A DNA stretch of 64,000 bases from Vibrio crassostreae 9ZC13 (GTDB taxonomy: Bacteria; Pseudomonadota; Gammaproteobacteria; Enterobacterales; Vibrionaceae). How positions within the stretch are numbered: position 1 is the stretch's first letter; the number at the start of each line of letters is the position of its first letter. The stretch covers positions 539,538 to 603,537 of the forward strand of contig NZ_AJYZ02000019.1 of the NCBI RefSeq assembly GCF_000272045.2, read 5' to 3'. Position numbers and translations under genes: made by a program. Positions 54,487 through 63,300 of the stretch are shown here, piece by piece. The notes beneath the pieces are model-generated. The model was not told the origin of the DNA, did not search any database, and saw only the letters and a program-made list of their open reading frames with translations.

Positions 54487-54522
54487 ATAAAAAAGCCGCG
54501 TGTTTAAAGAAACATGCGGCTT
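54487..54522 (-). terminator. Terminator of the small acidic-protein gene
   Basis: AAGCCGCGTGTTT (54493-54505) pairs with AAACATGCGGCTT (54510-54522, one wobble). On the minus strand it ends in a T run. It may also work from the + side. Confidence 0.85.
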
Positions 54523-54572
54523 AATTCTAAGTAGTACTGTTAGCGCTTAGCCTAGTTTAGGCGACTAGCGAC

Positions 54573-55010
54573 TTACTTAGTAAAAACTTCTTTGAAATCA
54601 CGCTTCAAGATTGCATCACGACGAGCTTTCTTGATTTGTTTAACCATGTCTTTTACACAGTTGTGTAGAACTTGGTCTAGCAGTTGAGCACGGTACTCTT
54701 CTTTTTCTTCGTCAGACATGTCTTCTGGAAGTTTAAGAGTAGGGAACTCTTCCATCACGTTAACACCAGCGAAAGCTTGGCTAACTGAGATTAGAGCGTG
54801 GAACTGCTCGAAGTTGTCTAAAACATTTTGTGCGCTTGCTGGAAGACTATCCCAAGCTTCGCGTACTGCTTCTTCAGACACTTCGTGAATAGAAGTAACC
54901 ATAAAGTGCATCTCTTTTGGTACGCCATCAAATTCGATAACTTGACGAAGTTCTGGTGAGATGGTGGTTAAATCGATTTCTTGTTGTTCGTTGTTTGTAG
55001 CGTCTGACAT
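54573..55010 (-). CDS. Acidic hypothetical protein, possibly DUF3069
   Basis: 145 aa, soluble, strongly acidic in the first two thirds (EEVSEEAVREAWDSLPASAQ) with a basic C-terminus (MVKQIKKARRDAILKR). Predicted all-helical. I think it belongs to DUF3069, a family of vibrios and relatives, but that is from memory. It has its own ribosome site and terminator, and function is unknown. It is divergent from a response-regulator diguanylate cyclase at 55142. Confidence 0.65.
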   Translation of the reverse strand: MSDATNNEQQEIDLTTISPELRQVIEFDGVPKEMHFMVTSIHEVSEEAVREAWDSLPASAQNVLDNFEQFHALISVSQAFAGVNVMEEFPTLKLPEDMSDEEKEEYRAQLLDQVLHNCVKDMVKQIKKARRDAILKRDFKEVFTK

Positions 55011-55141
55011 AGTATTTCTCTTTAAAAAGAAACAATGCTAAAAAGATCTGTAAAAAAGTCAATATAATATAGAAATTAGGGCATGATTTAAGCCCAAATT
55101 TGAGCTACTTTGAATATTCAACACTAGATAAAGGTGATGTG

Positions 55142-56113
55142 ATGATAGAAAAGGGATCTTCAATGCGCATATTGCTGGTTGATGACGTTCAACTAGACAG
55201 GATGCAACTTGCTATCCGACTCAAGCAACTGGGTCATATTGTAGAAGCTGTCGGTAGCGGAAAAGAAGCCCTGAGTGTTTATTCTGATTTTGATCCTGAA
55301 CTCGTGTTACTTGATATCAGCATGCCTGATATGGATGGTTTTGAAGTGGCGAATGAGGTTCGAAGCCGATTCCCAGAATGGGTTCCCATCATCTTTCTTA
55401 GTGGTCACGAAGAACCTGAGATGATCGCAAAAGCGATTGACGCTGGTGGCGATGATTACCTGATCAAGCCAGTAAACAAGGTTGTTTTGAATTCTAAGCT
55501 GATTGCGATGCAACGTATCGCGCACATGAGACGAGAGCTAAAACAAAGCACAGCCAAACTCGAAGAACTGAACATCCTTCTGCAGCAACAAGCCAACGAA
55601 GATGGCCTGACCAAATTGTATAACCGTCGATATATGGATACTAAGCTTGAAGAGAGCATAGCGTGGCACGGAAGACGTAATATATCCATGACAGTCATAC
55701 TTCTAGATGTAGACTTCTTTAAGCCTTACAACGATAATTATGGTCATATTCAAGGGGATAAGTGCTTACAAGGGCTTGCTAATACCTTGAAACAGCTGTT
55801 TGTTCGTGCGGGAGAATTTGTAGGTCGTTATGGCGGTGAAGAGTTTGTTCTGATTCTTAGCGATACAGACAGTGAAGGCGCTAAGGTACACGCGACTCGA
55901 GTTAAAGAGGCATTGCATGAGATGAACTACGCTCATGAACACTCAACGGTATCGGATAGAGTGACAGCGTCACAAGGTGTGTTGTCATTTGTGCCAGAAG
56001 GTGGCGAATCTATTGCGTCTATTTACGAAAAGGTCGATCAAGCGCTTTATCAAGCGAAGCAAAGTGGTAGAAATACCTTTGTACAACGTAACATTTTGGA
56101 GCTTGCGCGTTAG
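55142..56113 (+). CDS. Response-regulator diguanylate cyclase (REC-GGDEF)
   Basis: 323 aa from the ATG at 55142 (AGGTG before it; the open frame continues to 55100). The receiver domain has the phospho-acceptor Asp in LVLLDISMPDMDGF and Lys in IKPVNK. A coiled linker of about 30 residues leads to a GGDEF domain with DGLTKLYNRRYMD, DVDFFKPYNDNYGH and the active-site GGEEF. The sequence before GGEEF is RAGEFVGRY, so the usual RxxD inhibitory site is altered to RxxE. It makes cyclic di-GMP in response to an unknown kinase. Confidence 0.93.
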   Translation: MIEKGSSMRILLVDDVQLDRMQLAIRLKQLGHIVEAVGSGKEALSVYSDFDPELVLLDISMPDMDGFEVANEVRSRFPEWVPIIFLSGHEEPEMIAKAIDAGGDDYLIKPVNKVVLNSKLIAMQRIAHMRRELKQSTAKLEELNILLQQQANEDGLTKLYNRRYMDTKLEESIAWHGRRNISMTVILLDVDFFKPYNDNYGHIQGDKCLQGLANTLKQLFVRAGEFVGRYGGEEFVLILSDTDSEGAKVHATRVKEALHEMNYAHEHSTVSDRVTASQGVLSFVPEGGESIASIYEKVDQALYQAKQSGRNTFVQRNILELAR

Positions 56114-56179
56114 TTGGCGAGCTCTTTTAGATATTTGAATTTATACTTCTAATAGCGTTTGAGCTAGGAAGTGCTTTAA

Positions 56180-57202
56180 GTGATAAAAGAAATGCCACAT
56201 TCGAAGTCATTTTCTATGACTAACACATCTTGGACGCTTGCGGTTCCTCTATTTTTTACCGCTTTGGCGACCACTGTTAATGCCAATACGCTATCTGATC
56301 TTTTTCGAAAGGATCTAGAGCAGAGCTTTGCCACCAGTGTATTGCTCAACGACACCGATGTTTTCACTTTTGGTATCAATAACTTTGACCCCAATAAAGT
56401 GTTTAGTTTGGACAATGAAGACATCGGTTCGAATGATTCGGTAAGTCGTCGCCAAAACATCACCTCCCTGAGTTTGCCTTACACATTTGAATTACCAAGT
56501 TACATCGAAGACAACCATCAAGAGGTGACGCTACGCTTGTCTGCATTGCGAATCGAGAACGATGTCGAGTACGCGGCAGCAAACAGAAACGATTTTCAAA
56601 AAGAGTCGGTAGTGTCTGGCTACGTCGAATTCGCGAATGTGTCCCAGCTAGACGAATATTGGAGCTTCAGCTCTGCAATCGGTAACCACATCTCTTACTA
56701 CCGCAATGATTATGAATATCGCGCTTCGTTGCTAAAGCCTATTCAAGACCAACTGGATGGCGTATATCTCAATACTGATGCTTGGGCTTACATCATCGAG
56801 CCTAAAATCAAGCTGATGTACGAAGATAAGAATGACTGGGGAAAGTATAAATTGAGCACCAGTTGGCATTACTTTAATGGCATCGGCTGGGGCGAGGCGA
56901 ATAATGGCAATGTCGGTCATCCTGAAGGGTGGTATATCGCCAATGAAGCCAAGGTTTTCTATGATCTCGTGCGTTGGGATAAGAACATCACTTCGATGTA
57001 CTCGAGTATAAGACGAATTGATATTGGTGGTGACACCGTGGCATCTATGGGCACCACATCTTACTACGAGGGCAGTGTTGGTTGGTTGCTTAACCCAAAC
57101 CTGTTTAATGAGTGGGTCGATAACGTGGGAATAGGTTTTACGATTAACTACGGAAGTAGCTTAAAAGGTGGCAGCTTGGTTATATTCTTCAACCAAGATT
57201 AA
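56180..57202 (+). CDS. Exported outer-membrane barrel protein (solitary Omp_AT-like)
   Basis: 340 aa from a GTG at 56180 with AGGAAG upstream; ATG at 56192 or 56216 are alternatives. The signal peptide ends near TVNANT. The mature protein shows alternating hydrophobic strands and aromatic residues (SLPYTFELPS, WSFSSAIGNHISYYRN, LSTSWHYFNGIGWG) and a final strand SLVIFFNQD. This resembles the family called solitary outer-membrane autotransporter beta-barrel, common in Vibrio. No passenger domain is present. It lies between two diguanylate cyclases. Confidence 0.65.
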   Translation: MIKEMPHSKSFSMTNTSWTLAVPLFFTALATTVNANTLSDLFRKDLEQSFATSVLLNDTDVFTFGINNFDPNKVFSLDNEDIGSNDSVSRRQNITSLSLPYTFELPSYIEDNHQEVTLRLSALRIENDVEYAAANRNDFQKESVVSGYVEFANVSQLDEYWSFSSAIGNHISYYRNDYEYRASLLKPIQDQLDGVYLNTDAWAYIIEPKIKLMYEDKNDWGKYKLSTSWHYFNGIGWGEANNGNVGHPEGWYIANEAKVFYDLVRWDKNITSMYSSIRRIDIGGDTVASMGTTSYYEGSVGWLLNPNLFNEWVDNVGIGFTINYGSSLKGGSLVIFFNQD

Positions 57203-57346
57203 GCTCTTTTTTCCAGTTAAGCCCATACGGCCTCAAATCAATGAGGCTCGTTGAACTTGGAAGTGATAGTTATTGAAGCAGATCGCTATTAATGGCTTAA
57301 GCTATTTAGATCTCTAGCACTCAATATCTTTCGCTATCAACTATTG

Positions 57347-58588
57347 TTAACGGTCAATACACAGTTTGTTTCGACCGGTTTCTTTCGCTTTATACAGCGC
57401 TTGGTCAGCAAGCTTCAACACCTCTTCAGGATGTCTGGTGGTTGTACTATCAGACAATCCAATACTCACCGTCACATTCACCACTTCCGATGGTTTGCCT
57501 TTCTTGCCACGCTTTTTCATACCCACTTCATGATCGTCGGGGCGTTCATGACTATTACGAATCGTCATGTCGTAGTTTTGAACCTCGGAAATCAGAGCTT
57601 GAAGGTGCTCTTTAACTTGTTCCGAATGTTTTCCTTTGAAGATAATCGTGAACTCTTCTCCACCAAAGCGATAAGCTTTAGCGCCGCCTGTGGTTTCCCT
57701 CAGAATGCGTGCCACCAGTTTTAACACATCGTCGCCAATGTCATGTCCGTAGGTATCGTTGAATTGTTTAAAGTGATCAATATCGACCATCGCCATCGAA
57801 TACTTACGCCCCAAGTGCTTCATATCGACTTCTAAGGCGTGTCGACCGGGAATGTTAGTCAGTTGGTCGTTAAAGGCCATATCATGACTAGCAGACATCA
57901 CATAGACGATGATCAGTGTGCCTGACAGCGAGAACATGGTGCTCGAGATGTACTGAATATCGAAGAAGATGAACGTACAAGAAGAAAGCAGGATAGCGCT
58001 ATAAACCACAACATCGATAGAGCGGTTATACACCAACACGAGAATGGCAGTAAGGCCAAGCAAGCAAAGGCTATACAGCACTAAAACAAAAGGCAGTTTG
58101 GAGAAGTCTCTGACAATAAATAGAAGACCATCACTCCATGATTCAAAACCGCCGGCATGGAAGTGAGAGACGATCAATTGTGCCCACACCATAAACAGAA
58201 CAAGAACGATGGCGTAGAGCAGCATCGACTTTGAGTTTACGCCGTTATCAGGGAAGGCATAAACAAGTAAGCAAGTGACAGGTACTAATGCCGCAAGTAA
58301 CGAGAGCTCTAATAGCGTTGTGCCAGTATTGAGAGGCGTTTGTAAGCGAACTTGGATGATCAGATAAGCGACAAGCATGGTCACCGATACCATCGCCATT
58401 CGACCTTGTCTGAACGTATGGCATAGCAGAACCGCAACGCTCAATAAAATGTAAGGGAGGTTGCTAGCAAACCCTAAATTTGAGTCCGTCACGAGAATGA
58501 CGTTGTCCATACCAACGAGCAAAATTGTTAACAGGACTAAAGGGAAGCAAAATCGAAACATGCTCGACGTTACAAAAGATGATGCCAT
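57347..58588 (-). CDS. Membrane-bound diguanylate cyclase
   Basis: 413 aa. The N-terminal half is seven or eight hydrophobic helices (about residues 8-240) forming an unclassified membrane sensor. The GGDEF domain follows, with DQLTNIPGRHALEVD near 245, DIDHFKQFNDTYGH near 273 and active-site GGEEF near 315. The bases before GGEEF read TGGAKAYRF, so the RxxD product-inhibition site is absent. It synthesises cyclic di-GMP. A ComFB-like gene lies downstream on the other strand. Confidence 0.92.
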   Translation of the reverse strand: MASSFVTSSMFRFCFPLVLLTILLVGMDNVILVTDSNLGFASNLPYILLSVAVLLCHTFRQGRMAMVSVTMLVAYLIIQVRLQTPLNTGTTLLELSLLAALVPVTCLLVYAFPDNGVNSKSMLLYAIVLVLFMVWAQLIVSHFHAGGFESWSDGLLFIVRDFSKLPFVLVLYSLCLLGLTAILVLVYNRSIDVVVYSAILLSSCTFIFFDIQYISSTMFSLSGTLIIVYVMSASHDMAFNDQLTNIPGRHALEVDMKHLGRKYSMAMVDIDHFKQFNDTYGHDIGDDVLKLVARILRETTGGAKAYRFGGEEFTIIFKGKHSEQVKEHLQALISEVQNYDMTIRNSHERPDDHEVGMKKRGKKGKPSEVVNVTVSIGLSDSTTTRHPEEVLKLADQALYKAKETGRNKLCIDR

Positions 58589-59064
58589 TTATGTGGTGAG
58601 CCTAACTATATTGATGATCTTATTATTTAATACTATGCGTAGGATACGGTTAAACAAGCGATTGCCAAGCTTTTTGCCTAAATTAGAGCAAAAACATAGT
58701 CATAGGTCGCTATTGGTGCAATCATTTTTATATGTATTTTGAGTTGCTATTAACCTTAGAACGAACTACACAGTATATATGAGAAATTAATTAGTCGTTA
58801 TAGATACTTAACAAAATCTGCTCTGCTGCTCTTACGTTGGCGCTGTCACTTAAAGGGCTTGATGATCAGTTATCATTGAGTGACCTTTTCATTAAGCGAC
58901 GAAGATCTGTAATGAAGTCAGAGTAAGATTAAATAATGCCTAAGTTTCAACTATGGACAGTAAAACCTATAACTGAGTTATAGAAAGCTATTAGGAATTG
59001 CATGGTTTCAAGTGACTTTAGAAACGACTGCGACTAGAAAAACCGCTACAAATGGAGGTGTGGT
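58589..59064. other. 476-base region between the cyclase and ComFB-like genes
   Basis: No credible gene; an ORF at 58461-58742 overlaps the cyclase start and has no family features. An imperfect hairpin around 58851-58897 was noted but not assigned. A strong GGAGGTG ribosome site lies at its right end (59053-59059). Confidence 0.5.
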
Positions 59065-59433
59065 ATGCAAATTAGTGTTGATGTACATAACTATATGGAA
59101 ACTCTGGTCGGTCATGTATTGGCTACCGAGGAATATGTGTCTAGTTATACCAACGAACAGTTGGCCGATCTCGCGTGCTTGGCTTTGGGCCAGCTAAAAC
59201 CTATCTATATTCGTTTTGATATCGATTTTCTGTCAGCATTGCCAGAAGACAAATTGGTGCTCTATAAACGCAATAGTGAGATCGCGGTCAAAAATGCAGA
59301 AAGTATGATTATTGACGATCGAAGACGTGAACGTGACGACAATGTGCCTGTTATATTTAGTCAACACAATTTTGACGATGACGTAGAATTGCAATGGTAT
59401 GAAAAGCCGTTGTTGAACCGTAAACAGTCATGA
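59065..59433 (+). CDS. ComFB-family protein, putative cyclic-dinucleotide receptor
   Basis: 122 aa with a strong GGAGGTG ribosome site. VHNYMETLVGHVLATEEYV at residues 7-25, then LADLACLALGQLKPIYIRFDIDFL near 34-57, match the pattern of the late-competence ComFB domain, in which NxxE and DxxCLALNxLPPxY are conserved. ComFB proteins in other bacteria bind cyclic dinucleotides, and a cyclase is encoded next door. The C-terminal tail is acidic and His-poor. The assignment is by eye. Confidence 0.6.
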   Translation: MQISVDVHNYMETLVGHVLATEEYVSSYTNEQLADLACLALGQLKPIYIRFDIDFLSALPEDKLVLYKRNSEIAVKNAESMIIDDRRRERDDNVPVIFSQHNFDDDVELQWYEKPLLNRKQS

Positions 59434-59473
59434 TAGTTTAGGGTGAATACGGTCATTTAAGGAGTAAAAAAAC

Positions 59474-59755
59474 GTGGGATTCTTTTCTAGATTATTTGGT
59501 GGCAAAGAAAAAACCGAACAAAAAGTAGAGATTGAGCCAGTCGAATATAAGGGTTTCAATATCTATCAAGATGCCATTGCAGAATCTGGTCAATACCGTG
59601 TTGCTGGGCGAATCGAGAAAGAATTCGATGGTGAAATCAAAACTCACCGTTTTATTCGTTCAGATGTTGTTTCAAACAAACAAGATGCCGATGAATTGAT
59701 GCTCAAAAAATCGCAGATGTTCATCGACCAAATGGGCGACAATATATTTAGCTAA
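59474..59755 (+). CDS. HlyU-like protein (PF10115 type)
   Basis: 93 aa from a GTG with AAGGAG upstream. MGFFSRLFGGKEKTEQ at the N-terminus and YKGFNIYQDAIAESGQYRVAG near residue 28 are the family pattern. This small protein is labelled transcriptional activator HlyU in databases. It is unrelated to the ArsR-type HlyU of V. cholerae, so its role is uncertain. It lies 40 bp after the ComFB-like gene and may share its transcript. Confidence 0.8.
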   Translation: MGFFSRLFGGKEKTEQKVEIEPVEYKGFNIYQDAIAESGQYRVAGRIEKEFDGEIKTHRFIRSDVVSNKQDADELMLKKSQMFIDQMGDNIFS

Positions 59756-60055
59756 CCAATTAGGGTTAGAATTGATGTTGGTCATAATTTAGAGAGCTTT
59801 CAGTGTATATGCTGAAAGCTCTTTTTAGTTTTATGGATAAAGAACAGCTAGTGAGTTGTTATTAAAAGGATTATTTGCAAGTGGTTTGACCTCTTGGTTC
59901 GAGACGGTCGTCATTTATCCGAATGAAGCGCTCAAATTCCGTCCAAATCGTTATAAGTAATAACTTTTCCTGTTCTTTGAACAAAACGCTTGAAGTATTA
60001 GTTGTCGTTAGATACAAACGAATAAGTCATTCGTGCCAATAGTCAAGGAATAGCT
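59756..60055. other. 300-base region before pntA
   Basis: It contains the terminator at 59793-59826 and, just before pntA, the ribosome site AAGGAAT. Nothing else is recognised in the 200 bases between. Confidence 0.55.
59793..59826 (+). terminator. Terminator after the HlyU-like gene
   Basis: AGAGCTTTCAG (59793-59803) pairs perfectly with CTGAAAGCTCT (59812-59822), followed by TTTTT. Confidence 0.92.
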
Positions 60056-61603
60056 ATGCAAATTGGTGTACCAAGAGAAACGCTCGCAGGTGAAACGCGA
60101 GTCGCTGCTTCGCCGAAATCGGTAGAACAGCTTCTAAAATTAGGATTTGAAGTTTGTGTTGAATCACAAGCAGGTGCGTTAGCAAGTTTTGAAGATGCAG
60201 CTTATGAACAAGCTGGAGCAAAAGTTGTCACCGCAGATGAAGCTTGGAAATCCGATATTATCTTTAAAGTTAACGCTCCGATCGTTGACGAGTCTAAAAA
60301 TGAAATCGATCTTCTTAAAGATGGCGCAACATTGGTCAGCTTTATTTGGCCTGCTCAAAATCCAGAGTTAATGGAACAATTGTCCAGTCGTAACATCAAC
60401 GTGATGGCGATGGATTCTGTACCACGAATTTCAAGAGCTCAGGCGTTAGATGCATTGAGTTCTATGGCAAACATCGCGGGTTATCGTGCTGTTGTTGAAG
60501 CGGCGCATGAGTTTGGTCGATTCTTCACGGGCCAGATTACGGCTGCGGGTAAAGTTCCACCAGCAAAAGTACTGGTTGCAGGTGCTGGTGTTGCTGGACT
60601 AGCGGCAATCGGCGCTGCGGGTAGCTTAGGTGCGATCGTTCGTTCATTCGATGTTCGTCCTGAAGTTAAAGAACAAGTTGAGTCGATGGGCGCTGAATTC
60701 TTGGAAGTGGATTTCAAGGAAGACACCAGTGCTGGTGACGGCTACGCAAAAGAGATGTCTGAAGCATTCAATAAGAAAGCGGAAGAGCTTTATGCAGCTC
60801 AAGCAAAAGACGTTGATATCATCATTACTACGGCGCTGATTCCAGGTCGCCCGGCTCCGAAGCTGATTACCAAAGAGATGGTAGACAGCATGAGTGCAGG
60901 TAGTGTGATTGTAGACCTTGCGGCGGCCAATGGCGGTAACTGTGAATACACGGTTGCGGATCAAGTCATTACAACGGCTAATGGCGTGAAGGTGGTTGGT
61001 TACACTGATATGGTTGGTCGACTGCCGACTCAATCATCTCAACTGTATGCAACGAACCTAGTTAACCTTTTGAAACTGCTTTGCAAAGAGAAAGATGGCA
61101 ACATCAATATCGACTTTGAAGATGTTGTTCTGCGTGGTGTTACTGTCGTTAAAGAGGGCGAGGTCACTTGGCCAGCTCCACCAATTCAAGTTTCAGCTCA
61201 ACCACAACAAACTAAGCCAAAAGCGGCCAAACCAGAGCCTAAAGTTGAAGAACCTGTTTCTCCGATTAAGAAAGCGGCGGGTATGGCGGTAGCTGTTGGT
61301 GCATTCGCTTGGGTAGCTTCGGTTGCTCCAGCAGCGTTCTTATCTCACTTTACCGTTTTTGTTCTCGCTTGTGTGGTGGGTTATTACGTAGTTTGGAATG
61401 TAAGCCATTCTCTGCATACGCCTTTGATGTCCGTGACTAACGCTATTTCAGGCATCATTGTAGTAGGTGCACTGTTACAGATCGGGCAAGGAAGTGGCGT
61501 CGTCACGTTCTTATCATTTATTGCCGTATTAATTGCAAGTATCAATATCTTTGGTGGCTTTACCGTGACCAAACGTATGCTTGAAATGTTCCGTAAAGAC
61601 TAA
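60056..61603 (+). CDS. pntA: Proton-translocating NAD(P)+ transhydrogenase, alpha subunit
   Basis: 515 aa. Passes hydride between NADH and NADP+ coupled to proton flow. The N-terminal NAD-binding domain I (residues 1-380) shows the opening [15 protein letters not shown] and the nucleotide loop [17 protein letters not shown] near 171. A Lys/Pro-rich linker of about 30 residues follows, then four hydrophobic helices in the last 120 residues. Length matches E. coli PntA. pntB starts 10 bases after the stop. Confidence 0.96.
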   Translation: MQIGVPRETLAGETRVAASPKSVEQLLKLGFEVCVESQAGALASFEDAAYEQAGAKVVTADEAWKSDIIFKVNAPIVDESKNEIDLLKDGATLVSFIWPAQNPELMEQLSSRNINVMAMDSVPRISRAQALDALSSMANIAGYRAVVEAAHEFGRFFTGQITAAGKVPPAKVLVAGAGVAGLAAIGAAGSLGAIVRSFDVRPEVKEQVESMGAEFLEVDFKEDTSAGDGYAKEMSEAFNKKAEELYAAQAKDVDIIITTALIPGRPAPKLITKEMVDSMSAGSVIVDLAAANGGNCEYTVADQVITTANGVKVVGYTDMVGRLPTQSSQLYATNLVNLLKLLCKEKDGNINIDFEDVVLRGVTVVKEGEVTWPAPPIQVSAQPQQTKPKAAKPEPKVEEPVSPIKKAAGMAVAVGAFAWVASVAPAAFLSHFTVFVLACVVGYYVVWNVSHSLHTPLMSVTNAISGIIVVGALLQIGQGSGVVTFLSFIAVLIASINIFGGFTVTKRMLEMFRKD

Positions 61604-61613
61604 GGAGTAACAG

Positions 61614-63011
61614 ATGTCTGAAGGATTAGTACAAGCAGCTTATATTGTTGCTGCTGTATTTTTTATTATGAGCTTGGCTGGGTTATCGAAACAGGAATCT
61701 GCGCGTGCAGGTAACTATTACGGTATCACGGGTATGGCAATCGCGTTGATCGCAACGATCTTTGGCCCTCACTCTGCTGGTATTGTGTGGATCATCATTG
61801 CTATGGTGATCGGTGGTGGTATTGGTATCCACTACGCAAGAAAAGTAGAAATGACCGAAATGCCAGAGCTGGTTGCAATTCTGCACAGCTTCGTAGGTAT
61901 GGCTGCAGTACTTGTAGGTTACAACAGCTACATCGATCCACCTGCTGCTGTTTCTATCAACCCTGCAGATATTCATGCAGAGCACGTTATCCATCTAGTG
62001 GAAGTGTTCCTTGGCGTGTTTATCGGTGCGGTGACGTTCACGGGTTCTATTGTTGCGTTTGGTAAGCTTCGTGGCGTTATCTCTTCGTCTGCATTGAACA
62101 TCCCTCATAAGCACAAGTGGAATCTAGCGGCTATCGTAGTTTCTACACTGCTGATGATCATGTTCGTTAAAGCAGACGGCAGCATGTTCGCACTAATGGT
62201 GATGACACTTATCGCATTCGCATTCGGTTACCACCTAGTGGCATCGATTGGCGGTGCAGATATGCCAGTAGTTGTCTCTATGCTTAACTCGTACTCTGGT
62301 TGGGCAGCAGCAGCGGCAGGTTTCATGCTTGCAAACGATCTGCTTATCGTAACTGGTGCATTGGTTGGTTCGTCGGGTGCGATTCTGTCTTACATTATGT
62401 GTAAGGCGATGAACCGCTCTTTCATCAGTGTTATTGCTGGTGGATTCGGCCAAGAAGTGGTTGTGTCTGATGGCGATGAAGAGCAAGGTGAACACCGCGA
62501 AACATCAGCTGAAGATGTGGCTGATATGCTGAAAAACTCTAAGTCAGTAATCATCACTCCTGGATACGGCATGGCAGTAGCTCAAGCACAATACCCAGTG
62601 CATGAAATCACTGAGAAGCTACGAGCGCAGGGCATTAATGTTCGATTTGGTATCCACCCAGTTGCTGGTAGGTTACCGGGTCACATGAACGTACTGCTTG
62701 CTGAAGCGAAAGTGCCTTACGATATCGTTCTAGAAATGGACGAAATCAACGATGACTTCGATGAGACAGATACTGTATTGGTAATTGGTGCGAATGACAC
62801 CGTAAACCCTGCAGCACTTGAAGATCCAAACAGCCCAATTGCTGGTATGCCAGTACTTGAAGTTTGGAACGCTCAGAATGTTATCGTATTCAAGCGTTCG
62901 ATGAACACAGGTTACGCCGGTGTGCAAAACCCACTGTTCTTCAAAGAGAACACGCAGATGCTGTTTGGCGATGCTAAAAAGAGTTGTCTAAGTATCTTAG
63001 AACATCTATAG
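61614..63011 (+). CDS. pntB: NAD(P)+ transhydrogenase beta subunit
   Basis: 465 aa. About eight or nine helices in the first 260 residues form the proton channel. The C-terminal NADP-binding domain III begins near [16 protein letters not shown] (residue 312), with [20 protein letters not shown] near 345 and a conserved [12 protein letters not shown] near 392. An AAGGAG ribosome site precedes the start. It completes the enzyme with PntA. Confidence 0.96.
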   Translation: MSEGLVQAAYIVAAVFFIMSLAGLSKQESARAGNYYGITGMAIALIATIFGPHSAGIVWIIIAMVIGGGIGIHYARKVEMTEMPELVAILHSFVGMAAVLVGYNSYIDPPAAVSINPADIHAEHVIHLVEVFLGVFIGAVTFTGSIVAFGKLRGVISSSALNIPHKHKWNLAAIVVSTLLMIMFVKADGSMFALMVMTLIAFAFGYHLVASIGGADMPVVVSMLNSYSGWAAAAAGFMLANDLLIVTGALVGSSGAILSYIMCKAMNRSFISVIAGGFGQEVVVSDGDEEQGEHRETSAEDVADMLKNSKSVIITPGYGMAVAQAQYPVHEITEKLRAQGINVRFGIHPVAGRLPGHMNVLLAEAKVPYDIVLEMDEINDDFDETDTVLVIGANDTVNPAALEDPNSPIAGMPVLEVWNAQNVIVFKRSMNTGYAGVQNPLFFKENTQMLFGDAKKSCLSILEHL

Positions 63012-63044
63012 AGATCACCTCTAAACAATATGTAACAACTCGAT

Positions 63045-63071
63045 AAGGAGCTCATTTGAGCTCCTTTTTTT
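63045..63071 (+). terminator. Terminator after pntB
   Basis: AAGGAGCTC (63045-63053) pairs perfectly with GAGCTCCTT (63058-63066) around ATTT, followed by a T run. Confidence 0.92.
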
Positions 63072-63300
63072 ATCTTACGAAAGCGACTCTATGTGTGATC
63101 TCAGTTGATACGAAGTTGACGAAGCCTGATGCAAAACTTGTCGCAATTGAGGTTTGGCTTGCCAATCAGCCTACTAGTACGTATGTACAATGTGGCCGTA
63201 ATATATTGGCCTTTATCTCTGTAGCTCGCCATTCTCAAAGTTTTTCATGCGGTTAAAAATTTATCTTTGATAGCGAATGGTATATATTTGGTTGATCTAT

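Noticed and set aside
57230..57247. GCCTCA-TGAGGC hairpin after the outer-membrane barrel gene
   Set aside because: It has no T tract on either strand and only a 6-bp stem.
58461..58742. Plus-strand ORF of 93 codons upstream of the ComFB-like gene
   Set aside because: Half of it is antisense to the cyclase membrane domain. There is no ribosome site and no recognisable protein pattern.
63056..63256. ORF of 66 codons after pntB
   Set aside because: It begins inside the terminator, lacks a ribosome site and shows no family features.
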